DNA of 64,000 nucleotides from Pseudomonas eucalypticola (lineage in GTDB: Bacteria > Pseudomonadota > Gammaproteobacteria > Pseudomonadales > Pseudomonadaceae). Shown here piece after piece: positions 50,202 to 59,021 of this stretch (its first letter is position 1; the number at the start of each line of letters is the position of its first letter). Both the position numbers and the translations under genes were made by a program. The notes under the pieces are model-generated. The model did no database searches. It worked only from the letters and a program-made list of their open reading frames with translations, and was not told the origin of the DNA. The stretch covers positions 1,334,501 to 1,398,500 of the forward strand of contig NZ_CP056030.1 in assembly GCF_013374995.1 (NCBI RefSeq). The letters run 5' to 3'.

Positions 50202-51554
50202 ATGCCTTCATCTGCCCAGGCGCCCCATGCGTGGCGCATTCTGTTTCTGCTTTTTCTCGCCAACCTCTTCAACTTCTTCGACCGCACCATTCCGGCCATC
50301 ATCATCGAGCCCCTGCGCCTGGAGTGGCACTTGAGCGATTTTGAGCTGGGCATTGTCGGTACCGCGTTTACGCTGGTCTATGCCGCCGCAGGCGTGCCCC
50401 TGGGGCGCATGGCCGACCGGGGTTCACGGCGCGGCATGATGGGCTGGGGCCTGGCGGTGTGGAGCGCGCTGACCGCGGTCAATGGCTTCGTGGGTGGGTT
50501 CTGGACGTTTCTGCTGGTGCGCATGGGCATTGGCATTGGCGAGGCCAGCTATGCGCCGGCGGCCAACTCGCTGATTGGCGACCTGTTCCCACCGCAGCGG
50601 CGCGGCCGCGCCATGGGGATATTCATGCTGGGGTTGCCATTGGGCCTGTTGCTGGCGTTCTTCACCATTGGTGCCATGGTCGAGTTTTTCGGCAGTTGGC
50701 GCGCGCCGTTCTTCGTGGCGGCGATACCGGGCCTGGTATTGGCCCTGTTCATGTTCAGCATCCGTGAACCCGCGCGTGGCGCCGCCGAGGCCGAGCCTGT
50801 GTCCCAGCAGCCGCTGGACAAACCCCTGCGTCGCCTTCTGGCGATTCCCACCTTCTGCTGGCTGGTGCTGGCGGGCCTGGCATTCAACTTTGCCACCTAT
50901 GCCTGCAACAGCTTCATGGTGCCGATGTTGCAACGCTACTTCCACCTGCCGCTGCACCAGGCTGCGGTTTCGACCGGCGTCATCGTCGGCGTCACCGGCC
51001 TGGTCGGCCTGACCCTCGGTGGTTGGGTAGCGGACAAGGTCCAGCAGCGCCTGGCCAACGGCCGCCTGGTATTGGCGGCCAGTTGCATGGTGGTGGCCGC
51101 CAGTGCCACCGCCTGGGCCTTGGCGGCGGGGCGCATCGACATTGGCCTGTTCGTGACGGTGTTCGGCCTGGGCTGGTTTTTCAGCTATGCCTTCTACACC
51201 TGTGCCTACACTGCCATTCTGGAAGTGGTGCACCCGCGCATGCGCGCCACGGCCATGGCGCTGTTCTTCGCCGGGCTGTATCTGCTGGGCGGCTCCATGG
51301 GGCCGGTGGTGGCGGGGCTGCTGAGCGACCGCTTTGCTCGCCAGGCCATGGACGAAGCAGGCGCCGAGCAAATGAGCGAGGCGTTCAAGGCCGTGGGGTT
51401 GCATGACGCGATGTTCGCCATTCCGGTGGCGCTGGTGTTGACGCTGGTGTTTCTGGTGTTGGCGGCGCGCAGCTTCAAGCGGGATGCGCAGCGTATGCGG
51501 GAGGGGATGAGTGTGGTGGCGCCAGCGGGGGCGTCGGTAGTGGCGGGGGCTTGA
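50202..51554 (+). CDS. MFS transporter (spinster-like)
   Basis: The 450-residue protein has 12 predicted helices and MFS motifs (LGRMADRGSRRGMMGWG between helices 2 and 3; LLVRMGIGIGEASYAPAANSLIGDLFPPQRRGRAMG, the spinster-type helix 4-5 signature). An Asp in helix 1 (FNFFDRTIPA) fits a proton-coupled carrier. Substrate unknown. The start at 50202 is chosen by homology; 50166 is also in frame. The 144 bases to rapA hold a palindromic extragenic sequence. Confidence 0.85.
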   Translation: MPSSAQAPHAWRILFLLFLANLFNFFDRTIPAIIIEPLRLEWHLSDFELGIVGTAFTLVYAAAGVPLGRMADRGSRRGMMGWGLAVWSALTAVNGFVGGFWTFLLVRMGIGIGEASYAPAANSLIGDLFPPQRRGRAMGIFMLGLPLGLLLAFFTIGAMVEFFGSWRAPFFVAAIPGLVLALFMFSIREPARGAAEAEPVSQQPLDKPLRRLLAIPTFCWLVLAGLAFNFATYACNSFMVPMLQRYFHLPLHQAAVSTGVIVGVTGLVGLTLGGWVADKVQQRLANGRLVLAASCMVVAASATAWALAAGRIDIGLFVTVFGLGWFFSYAFYTCAYTAILEVVHPRMRATAMALFFAGLYLLGGSMGPVVAGLLSDRFARQAMDEAGAEQMSEAFKAVGLHDAMFAIPVALVLTLVFLVLAARSFKRDAQRMREGMSVVAPAGASVVAGA

Positions 51555-51698
51555 ATCAGCCAATCACAGGGTTTGAAAGCCTCCCTTCGGGGCCGAGCGC
51601 AGCGGGGGAAACGCCACACCGCGTACTGTCGGTCAGTACGCGGCGCCACGTTCCCGAGCTTCGCCCGGTTCCACAGGGAGCGCAGTAGCGGCAGGCTA

Positions 51699-54545
51699 TC
51701 AGCCTGCGACGAGCACCCGGATCGCTTCCAGGCGCAGCGCAGCCTTCTCGAACATCGCCAGGCCCTGTTCACGCTGCTTGCGCAGGGCGTCCAGTTCGCT
51801 GTCGCGCACGGTCGGGTTGACCGCTTGCAGGGCGGTCAGGCGGGCCAGTTCTTCTTCGGTCTCGGCGGCCAGGCGGCGCTTGGCCTCGGCCACGCGCTCC
51901 ACATGGCGTGGCAGCACCTTGGTTTCGCCTGCGTTGATGCGCGGGCCAAGGACATCGCGCTGGGCCTGGATGAACTTGTTGGCGCTGGCCTTCGGTACGC
52001 TTTCCAGTTGGTCATTGAGGGTTTCGAACGACACCCGCGACGACAGATCGTTGCCGTTGGCGTCCAGCAGGCAGCGCAGCGCCTGGGGCGGCAGGTAGCG
52101 GCCCAGTTGCAGGGCACGCGGGGCGACCACTTCGCTGACGTACAGCAGTTCAAGCAGTACCGTGCCGGGCTTGAGTGCCTTGTTCTTGATCAGCGCCACG
52201 GCGGTGTTGCCCATGGAACCGGACAGCACCAGGTCCATGCCGCCCTGCACCATGGGGTGTTCCCAGGTGATGAACTGCATGTCTTCACGCGACAGCGCCT
52301 GGTGGCGGTCGTAGGTGATGGTCACGCCTTCGTCGTCGCCCAGGGGGAAGCTGGCGTCGAGCATTTTTTCGCTCGGCTTCAGGATCAGGGCGTTGTCGGA
52401 GTGGTCTTCGCTGTCGATGCCGAAGGCGTCGAACAGGGTTTCCATGTAGATCGGCAGGGCGAACTGGTCGTCCTGCTCCTCGATGGCCTCGACCAGGGCC
52501 TTGCCTTCGCCGCCCCCGCCGGAGTTGAGCTCCAGCAAGCGGTCGCGGCCCGTGTGCAGCTCGCTTTCCAGGCGCTCGCGTTCAGTGCGGGCTTCGGCCA
52601 CCAGGGCGTCCCAGTTGTCGTCGTCACCGCCTTCGAGCAACGGCAGCAGGCGGGGGCCGAACTGATGCTGCAGGGCGTTACCGGTCGGGCAGGTGTTGAG
52701 GAAGGCGTTCAGTGCCTGGTGGTACCACTGGTACAGGCGCTCTTGCGGGCTGTCCTGCAGGTACGGCACGTGCAGTTCGATGACGTGCTTCTGGCCGATA
52801 CGGTCCAGACGGCCGATACGCTGTTCCAGCAGGTCCGGGTGGGCCGGCAGGTCGAACATCACCAGGTGGTGGGCGAACTGGAAGTTGCGGCCTTCACTGC
52901 CGATTTCCGAGCAGATCAGCACTTGCGCGCCGAACTCTTCGTCAGCGAAGTAGGCGGCGGCGCGGTCACGCTCCAGGATGTTCATGCCTTCGTGGAAGAC
53001 GGTGGCCGGGATGCCGGAACGTACGCGCAGGGCGTCTTCCAGGTCCATGGCGGTCTCGGCGTGGGCGCAGATCACCAGCACCTTGGTGCGCTTGAGCATT
53101 TTCAGCTGGTCGATCAGCCATTCCACCCGCGGGTCGAAACGCCACCAGCGGTTTTCCTCGTCGGTTTCGGCCTGGGCCTGGAAGGCCACTTCCGGGTACA
53201 GCTCGGCGTGTTCGCCCAGCGGCAGCTCCATGTACTCGTCCGGGTTGGCCAGTGGGTACGGGTGCAGCTTGCGCTCCGGGAAGCCCTGCACGGCGGCACG
53301 GGTGTTGCGAAACAGCACGCGGCCGGTGCCGTGGCGGTCCAGCAGTTCGCGGATCAGGCGCGCGGCGGCTTCGGTGTCGCCGTCGTTGACAGCGGTCAGC
53401 AGGGCTTCACCCTCGGCGCCCAGGAAACCCTGGATGGTCGCGTGGGCCTTGGGCGAGAGGCGGCCTTTTTCCAGCAGTTCCTGTACGGCTTCGGCCACCG
53501 GGCGGTAGTGCTCGCTCTCGGCGCGGAAGGCGGCCAGGTCATGGAAACGGTTCGGGTCCAGCAGGCGCAGGCGCGCGAAGTGGCTGTCCTGGCCCAGCTG
53601 TTCGGGGGTAGCGGTGAGCAGCAGCACGCCGGGGATGACCTCGGCCAGTTGTTCGACCAGCGAATACTGTGGGCTGGCCGTGGTTTCGTGCCACACCAGG
53701 TGGTGGGCCTCGTCGACCACCAGCAGGTCCCAGCCGGCGGCGAACAGCGCGTCCTGGGCCTTTTCGTCCTCGGTCAGCCACTCCAGCGAGACCAGCGCCA
53801 GTTGCGCGTCTTCGAAGGGGTTGCCAGCGTCGCTCTCGATGAAACGCTCGGCGTCGAACAGGGCGACCTGCAGGTTGAAGCGGCGGCGCATTTCCACCAG
53901 CCATTGGTGCTGCAGGTTTTCCGGTACCAGGATCAGCACGCGGCTGGCGCGGCCCGACAGCAATTGGCGGTGAATGACCAGCCCGGCCTCGATGGTCTTG
54001 CCCAGGCCCACTTCGTCGGCCAGCAGCACGCGCGGGGCGATGCGGTCGGCCACTTCACGGGCGATGTGCAACTGGTGGGCGATAGGCTGCGCACGCACGC
54101 CGCCCAGGCCCCACAACGACGACTGCAACTGCTTGCTGGTGTGTTCCAGGGTGTTGTAGCGCAGCGAGAACCAGGCCAGCGGGTCGATCTGGCCGGCGAA
54201 CAGGCGGTCGCTGGCCAGGCGGAACTGGATGAAGTTCGACAGTTGGGTTTCCGGCAGGCTGCACGGTTGGTTCTGGGCATCGAGACCGTGGTAGACGAGC
54301 AGGCCGTCGACGTCCTCGACTTCCTGCACGGTCAGCTTCCAGCCTTCGAAATGGGTGATCTGGTCACCCGGAGAGAACCGCACCCGAGTCAGCGGCGCGT
54401 TGCGCAGGGCATATTGGCGGGTGTCGCCAGTGGCCGGGTAGAGCACGGTCAGCAAGCGCCCGTCCTGTGCCAGAACGGTGCCTAGACCTAGCTCTGCTTC
54501 GCTGTCGCTAATCCAGCGTTGCCCCGGTTGATACTGCTGCGCCAT
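51699..54545 (-). CDS. rapA: RNA polymerase-associated Swi2/Snf2 ATPase RapA
   Basis: The 948-residue protein has a Tudor-like N-terminal region ([16 protein letters not shown]; about 1-110), a Snf2 ATPase with Walker A ([17 protein letters not shown] near 175) and DEAH box ([14 protein letters not shown] near 280), the helicase C domain ([29 protein letters not shown], about 490-570) and a long C-terminal domain. RapA recycles stalled or post-termination RNA polymerase. All motifs are intact. It is divergent from the small genes toward phrS. Confidence 0.96.
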   Translation of the reverse strand: MAQQYQPGQRWISDSEAELGLGTVLAQDGRLLTVLYPATGDTRQYALRNAPLTRVRFSPGDQITHFEGWKLTVQEVEDVDGLLVYHGLDAQNQPCSLPETQLSNFIQFRLASDRLFAGQIDPLAWFSLRYNTLEHTSKQLQSSLWGLGGVRAQPIAHQLHIAREVADRIAPRVLLADEVGLGKTIEAGLVIHRQLLSGRASRVLILVPENLQHQWLVEMRRRFNLQVALFDAERFIESDAGNPFEDAQLALVSLEWLTEDEKAQDALFAAGWDLLVVDEAHHLVWHETTASPQYSLVEQLAEVIPGVLLLTATPEQLGQDSHFARLRLLDPNRFHDLAAFRAESEHYRPVAEAVQELLEKGRLSPKAHATIQGFLGAEGEALLTAVNDGDTEAAARLIRELLDRHGTGRVLFRNTRAAVQGFPERKLHPYPLANPDEYMELPLGEHAELYPEVAFQAQAETDEENRWWRFDPRVEWLIDQLKMLKRTKVLVICAHAETAMDLEDALRVRSGIPATVFHEGMNILERDRAAAYFADEEFGAQVLICSEIGSEGRNFQFAHHLVMFDLPAHPDLLEQRIGRLDRIGQKHVIELHVPYLQDSPQERLYQWYHQALNAFLNTCPTGNALQHQFGPRLLPLLEGGDDDNWDALVAEARTERERLESELHTGRDRLLELNSGGGGEGKALVEAIEEQDDQFALPIYMETLFDAFGIDSEDHSDNALILKPSEKMLDASFPLGDDEGVTITYDRHQALSREDMQFITWEHPMVQGGMDLVLSGSMGNTAVALIKNKALKPGTVLLELLYVSEVVAPRALQLGRYLPPQALRCLLDANGNDLSSRVSFETLNDQLESVPKASANKFIQAQRDVLGPRINAGETKVLPRHVERVAEAKRRLAAETEEELARLTALQAVNPTVRDSELDALRKQREQGLAMFEKAALRLEAIRVLVAG

Positions 54546-54781
54546 GCTGCCTGACTCCCGCCATGAAAAAGCCGACTATGGTACCGGATGATAGCCCCGA
54601 GGGCCAAAGAGTCTCGTCGATTAAATGCAGCTGAAAGCTTCAGGTTTCACGCTGCACGCGCAGGAACTGCGCCGGACTCGCGTGCAACTATGCTTGTGTG
54701 ACGTAGTCGATACTTCAGCTACAAACACCTCAAGCCGCCCCACCTGCCGCCGTTACCCCGGCAACAGGAGAGCCCAAGACC

Positions 54782-55126
54782 ATGTTGCCACCTATCCTTC
54801 CCCTCAGCGTAGTGCCGGTGACGTCGCAGCTCGACCCGGTACGCCCGGCGCCGCCGATCGTGGCGCCGGTCACGCCCAGCCAGCCGACGTCGGATGAAAC
54901 CGAGATCGACCTGCGCCAGCGCGATCAGGAAACCGCGGCATTGCTGCTGCGCGAGGAGGCGGAACGCCAACGCCGTCGTCAGCGCCAGCGCGAGGAAGCC
55001 GAGCACGACCCCGAGGCCCATTTGCCGGTGCCCGGCCATGAACTGAACGCCGACAACACCGTGCCGGTGGCGCCATTGATCGACGACGAACCGCGCCAGG
55101 GGCTGTGGGTAGACATAGAAGTTTGA
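54782..55126 (+). CDS. Conserved small Pseudomonas protein (mislabelled aspartate-semialdehyde dehydrogenase)
   Basis: The 114-residue protein has a Pro-rich N-terminus (MLPPILPLSVVPVTSQ... VRPAPPIVAPV) and a charged helix of Glu and Arg (LLREEAERQRRRQRQREEAE, about 55-75), then LPVPGHELN and a C-terminal QGLWVDIEV. Databases sometimes call it aspartate-semialdehyde dehydrogenase; no such domain is present. AGGAG lies ~10 bases before the ATG. Its place next to rapA is conserved in Pseudomonas. Confidence 0.75.
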   Translation: MLPPILPLSVVPVTSQLDPVRPAPPIVAPVTPSQPTSDETEIDLRQRDQETAALLLREEAERQRRRQRQREEAEHDPEAHLPVPGHELNADNTVPVAPLIDDEPRQGLWVDIEV

Positions 55127-55187
55127 TCCGCGGGGCGTCTGCCCGCATTATGAATGCCTGACCCTCGCCCCACCTGACGTAGTGACC

Positions 55188-55349
55188 ATGAGCCAGGACG
55201 ACAAGCTGATTGATTTCACCGCCGAGCGTGCCAAGCGCGTGCACGACCTCAATGACAAGCGCCTGAACGAAATGCGTCAGCAGTTCGAGCAGGTCATGCC
55301 CCTGGGCAGCGGCAAGAAAAAACCCAAGAAGAAGCCCAAGAAGCGCTGA
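55188..55349 (+). CDS. Small conserved protein with poly-Lys tail (53 aa)
   Basis: This short frame encodes MSQDDKLIDFTAERAK, then a helix (DLNDKRLNEMRQQFEQVM) and ends GSGKKKPKKKPKKR. The strongly basic tail suggests nucleic-acid or membrane binding. It is 61 bases after the preceding gene and the last ORF before the PhrS-like RNA, matching the P. aeruginosa order. The upstream GTAGTGACC contains only a weak ribosome site. Confidence 0.72.
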   Translation: MSQDDKLIDFTAERAKRVHDLNDKRLNEMRQQFEQVMPLGSGKKKPKKKPKKR

Positions 55350-55353
55350 AAAC

Positions 55354-55395
55354 TTGACCTGAGTCAGTTCGCGCAGGGCCACCCTTGGTTATCTT
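55354..55395 (+). promoter_or_regulatory. ANR/FNR box and -10 of the phrS-like promoter
   Basis: TTGAC-CTGA-GTCAG (55354-55367) fits the ANR consensus TTGAT-N4-ATCAA with paired changes. Its centre (55360.5) is 41.5 bases before 55402, the class II position, and TATCTT (55390-55395) sits exactly where the -10 should be. Low-oxygen activation is therefore expected. Confidence 0.65.
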
Positions 55396-55401
55396 TGCTC
55401 C

Positions 55402-55476
55402 ATCGAACGCAAGCAAGGCTTGCGCTTCAACAGAGCACGCAAGGCATTTAGGGCGACTTCGGTCGCCCATTTTTTT
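55402..55476 (+). ncRNA. phrS: PhrS-family small RNA
   Basis: The stretch between the ANR promoter and a strong terminator carries no good ORF. It forms a 7-bp hairpin (CGCAAGC/GCTTGCG, 55408-55424), a single-stranded linker (CTTCAACAGAGCACGCAAGGC region) and a terminator GGGCGAC-TTCG-GTCGCCC with a T-run (55451-55476). In P. aeruginosa the ANR-dependent sRNA PhrS lies at this locus, between rapA-linked small genes and the phaJ/fadD block. PhrS there is ~213 nt with a short ORF; the transcript here would be ~75 nt if the start is right. Identity rests on synteny, promoter and terminator. Confidence 0.65.
55451..55476 (+). terminator. UUCG-tetraloop Rho-independent terminator of the sRNA
   Basis: GGGCGAC-TTCG-GTCGCCC, then A and seven T residues, a textbook intrinsic terminator. 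Confidence 0.92.
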
Positions 55477-55510
55477 GCCTGTGTGAAACATCCTCGCTAC
55501 GCGGGCTTGA

Positions 55511-55981
55511 TCAGCCGATGGTAATGGCCGGTGGGCTCACCAGGTTCACGGTCTGCTCCTTGCGCGGGGCCAGGATCTCGGCCTCGCCATCCACCACCAT
55601 CTCGTCACGCTGGTTGTACACCTGGGTGGCGATGCGCACGCGGAACTTGGGCAGCTTTTCCAGGATTTCCAGGCGCACGGTCAGGGTGTCACCGATTTTC
55701 ACCGGTTTCTGGAAGCTCATTTTCTGCCCCAGGTAGATAGTGCCCGGGCCAGGCAGCTCGCAGGCCACGGCGGCGCTGATCAGGGCGCCGCTGAACATGC
55801 CATGGGCGATACGCTCCTTGAACATGGTGCTGGCGGCGAATTCCGGGTCCAGATGCACCGGGTTGTGGTCGCCGGACATGGCGGCGAACAGCTGGATGTC
55901 GCGTTCCTCCACGGTCTTGCTGAAAGTCGCTTTCTGGCCGACTTCAAGGGCTTCGTACGGCGTATTGGTAACCTGGGTCAT
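55511..55981 (-). CDS. phaJ: (R)-specific enoyl-CoA hydratase, MaoC/PhaJ family
   Basis: The 156-residue hotdog-fold protein has the hydratase-2 motif with Asp38 and His43 (AAMSGDHNPVHLD), then FKERIAHGMFSGALISAAVACELPGPGTIYLGQ and a VRLEILEKLPKFRVRI strand. PhaJ converts 2-enoyl-CoA to (R)-3-hydroxyacyl-CoA and links beta-oxidation to PHA synthesis. Length and position beside the fadD genes match P. aeruginosa PhaJ1. The start at 55981 overlaps the hydrolase stop by 4 bases (ATGA). Confidence 0.9.
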   Translation of the reverse strand: MTQVTNTPYEALEVGQKATFSKTVEERDIQLFAAMSGDHNPVHLDPEFAASTMFKERIAHGMFSGALISAAVACELPGPGTIYLGQKMSFQKPVKIGDTLTVRLEILEKLPKFRVRIATQVYNQRDEMVVDGEAEILAPRKEQTVNLVSPPAITIG

Positions 55982-56961
55982 GGGTGACTGTTCCTTATCG
56001 GGTTCGGTAACGGCGGTTGTTCGCTGCGGGCCGGGCACGGTGTGGCCAGGGCCTGTTGCAGCCAGGCGAGCAGGTCGGTGATGACCTCCTCGCGGTTGAT
56101 CTCGTTGAGTATTTCGTGGCGCGCCTGGGCATACAGTTTCAGGGTGACAGGGCGGCCACCCGTTGCACCCCATGCGTGCGCCAGATCAGTGAGACGCTTG
56201 CCCTGGCTCACCGGATCACATGAACCGCCCACGATCAGGACCGGCAGGTGCGGATCGACCCGCGCCAGGTTGGCGGGAGAGCTGATCAGCACAAGCCCCT
56301 CGAGCAGGTCGAGCCACAATTGATTGGTGCAGCGAAACCCGCACAGCGGGTCATTGATGTAGGCGTCGACGGCGACCGGGTCGCGGTTCAGCCAGTCGAA
56401 CCGGGTGCGCGTGGGCCTGAAGGCCTTGTTGAAGGCGCCGAACGACAGCCATTCGATCAGCGCGCTGCGGCCTTTTGCCCCTTGGCGCAGGCTCTCCAGC
56501 CGGGCGACCAGGCGCGCGGCGTGGTAGAAGCCGGGTGGCTGGTAGTTGGAACCGCTCAAAATCGCCCCCTGCAGATCGCTATCGTGGTGCAGCAGGTAGC
56601 CCTGGACCAGGTAGCTGCCCATGCTGTGCCCCATCAGCACCAACGGCGTGCCTGGGTGAATTCGGCGCAGGTGCCGGGCGAGTTCGGCCAGGTCGTCGAG
56701 CACCCGGCTCCAGCCGCCCCGGTCGCCGTAATGGCCCAACACCCCGGCCTCGGCCGTGCGGCCATGGCCGCGCAGGTCCGGGGCATACAGGGCGATGCCC
56801 GCCGTCGCCAGGGCCTGGCCCAGGTGGCCATAGCGGCCGGCATGTTCCGCCATGCCATGGGCCAGCATCACCAGGGCGCTCGGCGGCTCTGCCGGCAGCC
56901 AGGCATGGATGTGCAGGCGCGCATGGTCATTGGCGGTGAGCCAGAATGTCTGGGCGGGCAT
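55978..56961 (-). CDS. Alpha/beta-hydrolase, monoacylglycerol lipase/lysophospholipase-like
   Basis: The 327-residue protein has HG oxyanion motif (VMLAHGMAEHAGRY), nucleophile elbow GHSMGSYL (near 126), acid in VLIVGGSCDPVS and catalytic His in YAQARHEILNE (near 288). The pattern (HGxxEH, GHSMG, ARHEILNE) is that of the PldB/monoglyceride-lipase family. It would release fatty acids that FadD activates. The internal start at 56961 (MPAQTFWLTAND) has GGGGGA upstream. It is divergent from fadD2. Confidence 0.88.
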   Translation of the reverse strand: MPAQTFWLTANDHARLHIHAWLPAEPPSALVMLAHGMAEHAGRYGHLGQALATAGIALYAPDLRGHGRTAEAGVLGHYGDRGGWSRVLDDLAELARHLRRIHPGTPLVLMGHSMGSYLVQGYLLHHDSDLQGAILSGSNYQPPGFYHAARLVARLESLRQGAKGRSALIEWLSFGAFNKAFRPTRTRFDWLNRDPVAVDAYINDPLCGFRCTNQLWLDLLEGLVLISSPANLARVDPHLPVLIVGGSCDPVSQGKRLTDLAHAWGATGGRPVTLKLYAQARHEILNEINREEVITDLLAWLQQALATPCPARSEQPPLPNPIRNSHP

Positions 56962-57170
56962 GGCGGTCCCCCGGAGGCCAGGAAAAACAAGGTCGCACCA
57001 TTGTATAGCCCATGGCGCGTATCCAGCGCGGCGCAGCATTCTGATTCATGATGTTAATGACAGCGCCTGGCGTGTTTGCCGGGGCTTGCTTAACTGCTAA
57101 CGTCGCAAAAGCACCCGCCATTGCCCAAGGAGGCGGCGGCACGATCGGCTCAGGCGAGAGGACAATAATA

Positions 57171-58859
57171 ATGCAAGCTGAATTCTGGAACGATAAACGC
57201 CCCGTGGGGGTGCCCACGGCGCTGGATCTGGGCGCCTACAGCTCGGTGGTGGAGGTCTTCGAGCGTTCCTGCAAGAAGTTCGCTGACCGCCCGGCCTTCA
57301 GTAACCTGGGGGTCACCCTGACGTATGCGCAGTTGGATCATTACAGCGCCGAGTTCGCCGCCTACCTGCAGAACGAGACCGACCTGGTGCCCGGCGACCG
57401 TATCGCCGTACAGCTGCCCAACGTGTTGCAATACCCCATCGTGGTGTTCGGCGCCCTGCGCGCCGGGTTGATCGTGGTCAACACCAATCCCCTCTATACC
57501 GCGCGGGAAATGCGCCACCAGTTCACCGACTCCGGTGCCCGCGCGCTGGTTTACCTGAACATGTTCGGCAAGCTGGTGCAGGAAGTGCTGCCGGACACCC
57601 GCATCAACTACCTGATCGAGGCGCGCCTGGGTGACCTCATGCCGGCCGCCAAGGGCTGGCTGGTCAACACCCTGGTGGACAAGGTGAAGAAAAAGGTTCC
57701 TGCCTTCGACCTGCCCCAGGCCATCACCTTCAAACGGGCGCTGGCATTGGGCCGTGGCCAGGCACTCAAGCCGGTGCCGCTGACCCTGGACCATGTGGCG
57801 GTGCTGCAGTACACCGGCGGCACCACCGGCCTGTCCAAGGGCGCCATGCTGACCCACGGCAACCTGGTGGCCAACATGCAGCAGGTGCTGTGCTGCTTCG
57901 AACAGACTGACGAACACGGCGTGAAAATCCTCCGCGAAGGCCAGGAAGTGATGATCGCACCGTTGCCGCTCTACCATATCTATGCCTTCACCGCGAACTG
58001 CATGGGCATGATGGTCACCGGCAACCACAACGTGCTGATTAGCAACCCACGGGACATCCCGGCGTTCATCAAGGAGCTCAAGCAGTGGCACTTCACCGGG
58101 CTGCTGGGCCTCAATACCCTGTTCGTGGCATTGATGGAGCACCCCGACTTCAAGCACCTGGATTTCTCGCACCTCAAGGTCACCAATTCCGGCGGCACCG
58201 CGTTGGTGAAGGCCACGGCTGACCGCTGGGAGGCACTGACCCAGTGTCGTATCGTCGAGGGCTATGGCTTGACGGAAACCTCGCCGGTGGTGTGCACCAA
58301 CCCTTATGGCGCCGCCGCCCGGTTGGGCACAGTCGGGCTGCCGGTGGTCGGCACAGCGCTGAAAATCATCGATGACCAGGGCAACGAGCTGCCCCTGGGC
58401 GAGCGGGGAGAACTGTGCGTGAAGGGCCCGCAGGTCATGAAGGGCTATTGGCAGCGCCCCGAGGCGACCGCCGAGGCGCTGGACGCCGAAGGCTGGTTGC
58501 GCACCGGGGATATCGGTGTCATCGACCCCGACGGCTTTACCCGCATTGTCGACCGCAAGAAGGACATGATCATCGTTTCGGGCTTCAACGTGTACCCCAA
58601 CGAGATCGAAGACGTGGTCATGGCCCACCCCAAGGTCGCCAACTGCGCCTGCATCGGCATCCCCGACGACCGCTCCGGCGAGGCGGTGAAGCTGTTCGTG
58701 GTGCCGCGCGAAAGCGGGGTGAGCCTGGAAGAGCTCAAGGCCTACTGCAAGCAGAATTTCACGGGGTACAAGGTGCCCAAGCACATTGTGCTGCGCGAGT
58801 CGCTGCCGATGACGGCGGTGGGCAAGATCCTGCGCCGCGAGCTGCGCGATATCGCCTGA
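57171..58859 (+). CDS. fadD2: Long-chain fatty acyl-CoA synthetase (FadD2)
   Basis: The 562-residue enzyme has the AMP-binding motif (QYTGGTTGLSKGAMLTHGNL near 205), the second ATP motif (VEGYGLTETSPVV near 360), and the hinge/C-terminal motif (RTGDIGVIDPDGFTRIVDRKKDMIIVSGFNVYPNEIE), with the catalytic Lys in GKILRREL. It activates fatty acids for beta-oxidation. Position next to the lysophospholipase matches fadD2 of P. aeruginosa. ATG 57171 (MQAEFWNDK) follows GAGAGGAC. Confidence 0.92.
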   Translation: MQAEFWNDKRPVGVPTALDLGAYSSVVEVFERSCKKFADRPAFSNLGVTLTYAQLDHYSAEFAAYLQNETDLVPGDRIAVQLPNVLQYPIVVFGALRAGLIVVNTNPLYTAREMRHQFTDSGARALVYLNMFGKLVQEVLPDTRINYLIEARLGDLMPAAKGWLVNTLVDKVKKKVPAFDLPQAITFKRALALGRGQALKPVPLTLDHVAVLQYTGGTTGLSKGAMLTHGNLVANMQQVLCCFEQTDEHGVKILREGQEVMIAPLPLYHIYAFTANCMGMMVTGNHNVLISNPRDIPAFIKELKQWHFTGLLGLNTLFVALMEHPDFKHLDFSHLKVTNSGGTALVKATADRWEALTQCRIVEGYGLTETSPVVCTNPYGAAARLGTVGLPVVGTALKIIDDQGNELPLGERGELCVKGPQVMKGYWQRPEATAEALDAEGWLRTGDIGVIDPDGFTRIVDRKKDMIIVSGFNVYPNEIEDVVMAHPKVANCACIGIPDDRSGEAVKLFVVPRESGVSLEELKAYCKQNFTGYKVPKHIVLRESLPMTAVGKILRRELRDIA

Positions 58860-58888
58860 AGCGGCAGGTGCCGGGCTTGCTGCTTTTG

Positions 58889-58912
58889 AACCCCGTCCAG
58901 TGCGGGGTTTTT
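58889..58912 (+). terminator. Rho-independent terminator after fadD2
   Basis: AACCCCG / CGGGGTT with a seven-base loop is followed by TTTTT, 30 bases after the stop. It separates fadD2 from the inserted delta-60 gene. Confidence 0.9.
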
Positions 58913-59021
58913 CATTTCACCCTTCGCTGTAAACCTGCCTGAACCTGTCGGAGTTGACAGGTTCGCAGTGCCATTTTTTCTTGCTTAATAGGCTTTCATT
59001 CATTAAGCAGGCGAGTCGGTC

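Noticed and set aside
51573..54485. A 970-codon plus-strand frame opposite rapA
   Set aside because: It mirrors the rapA codon pattern and shows no recognisable motif.
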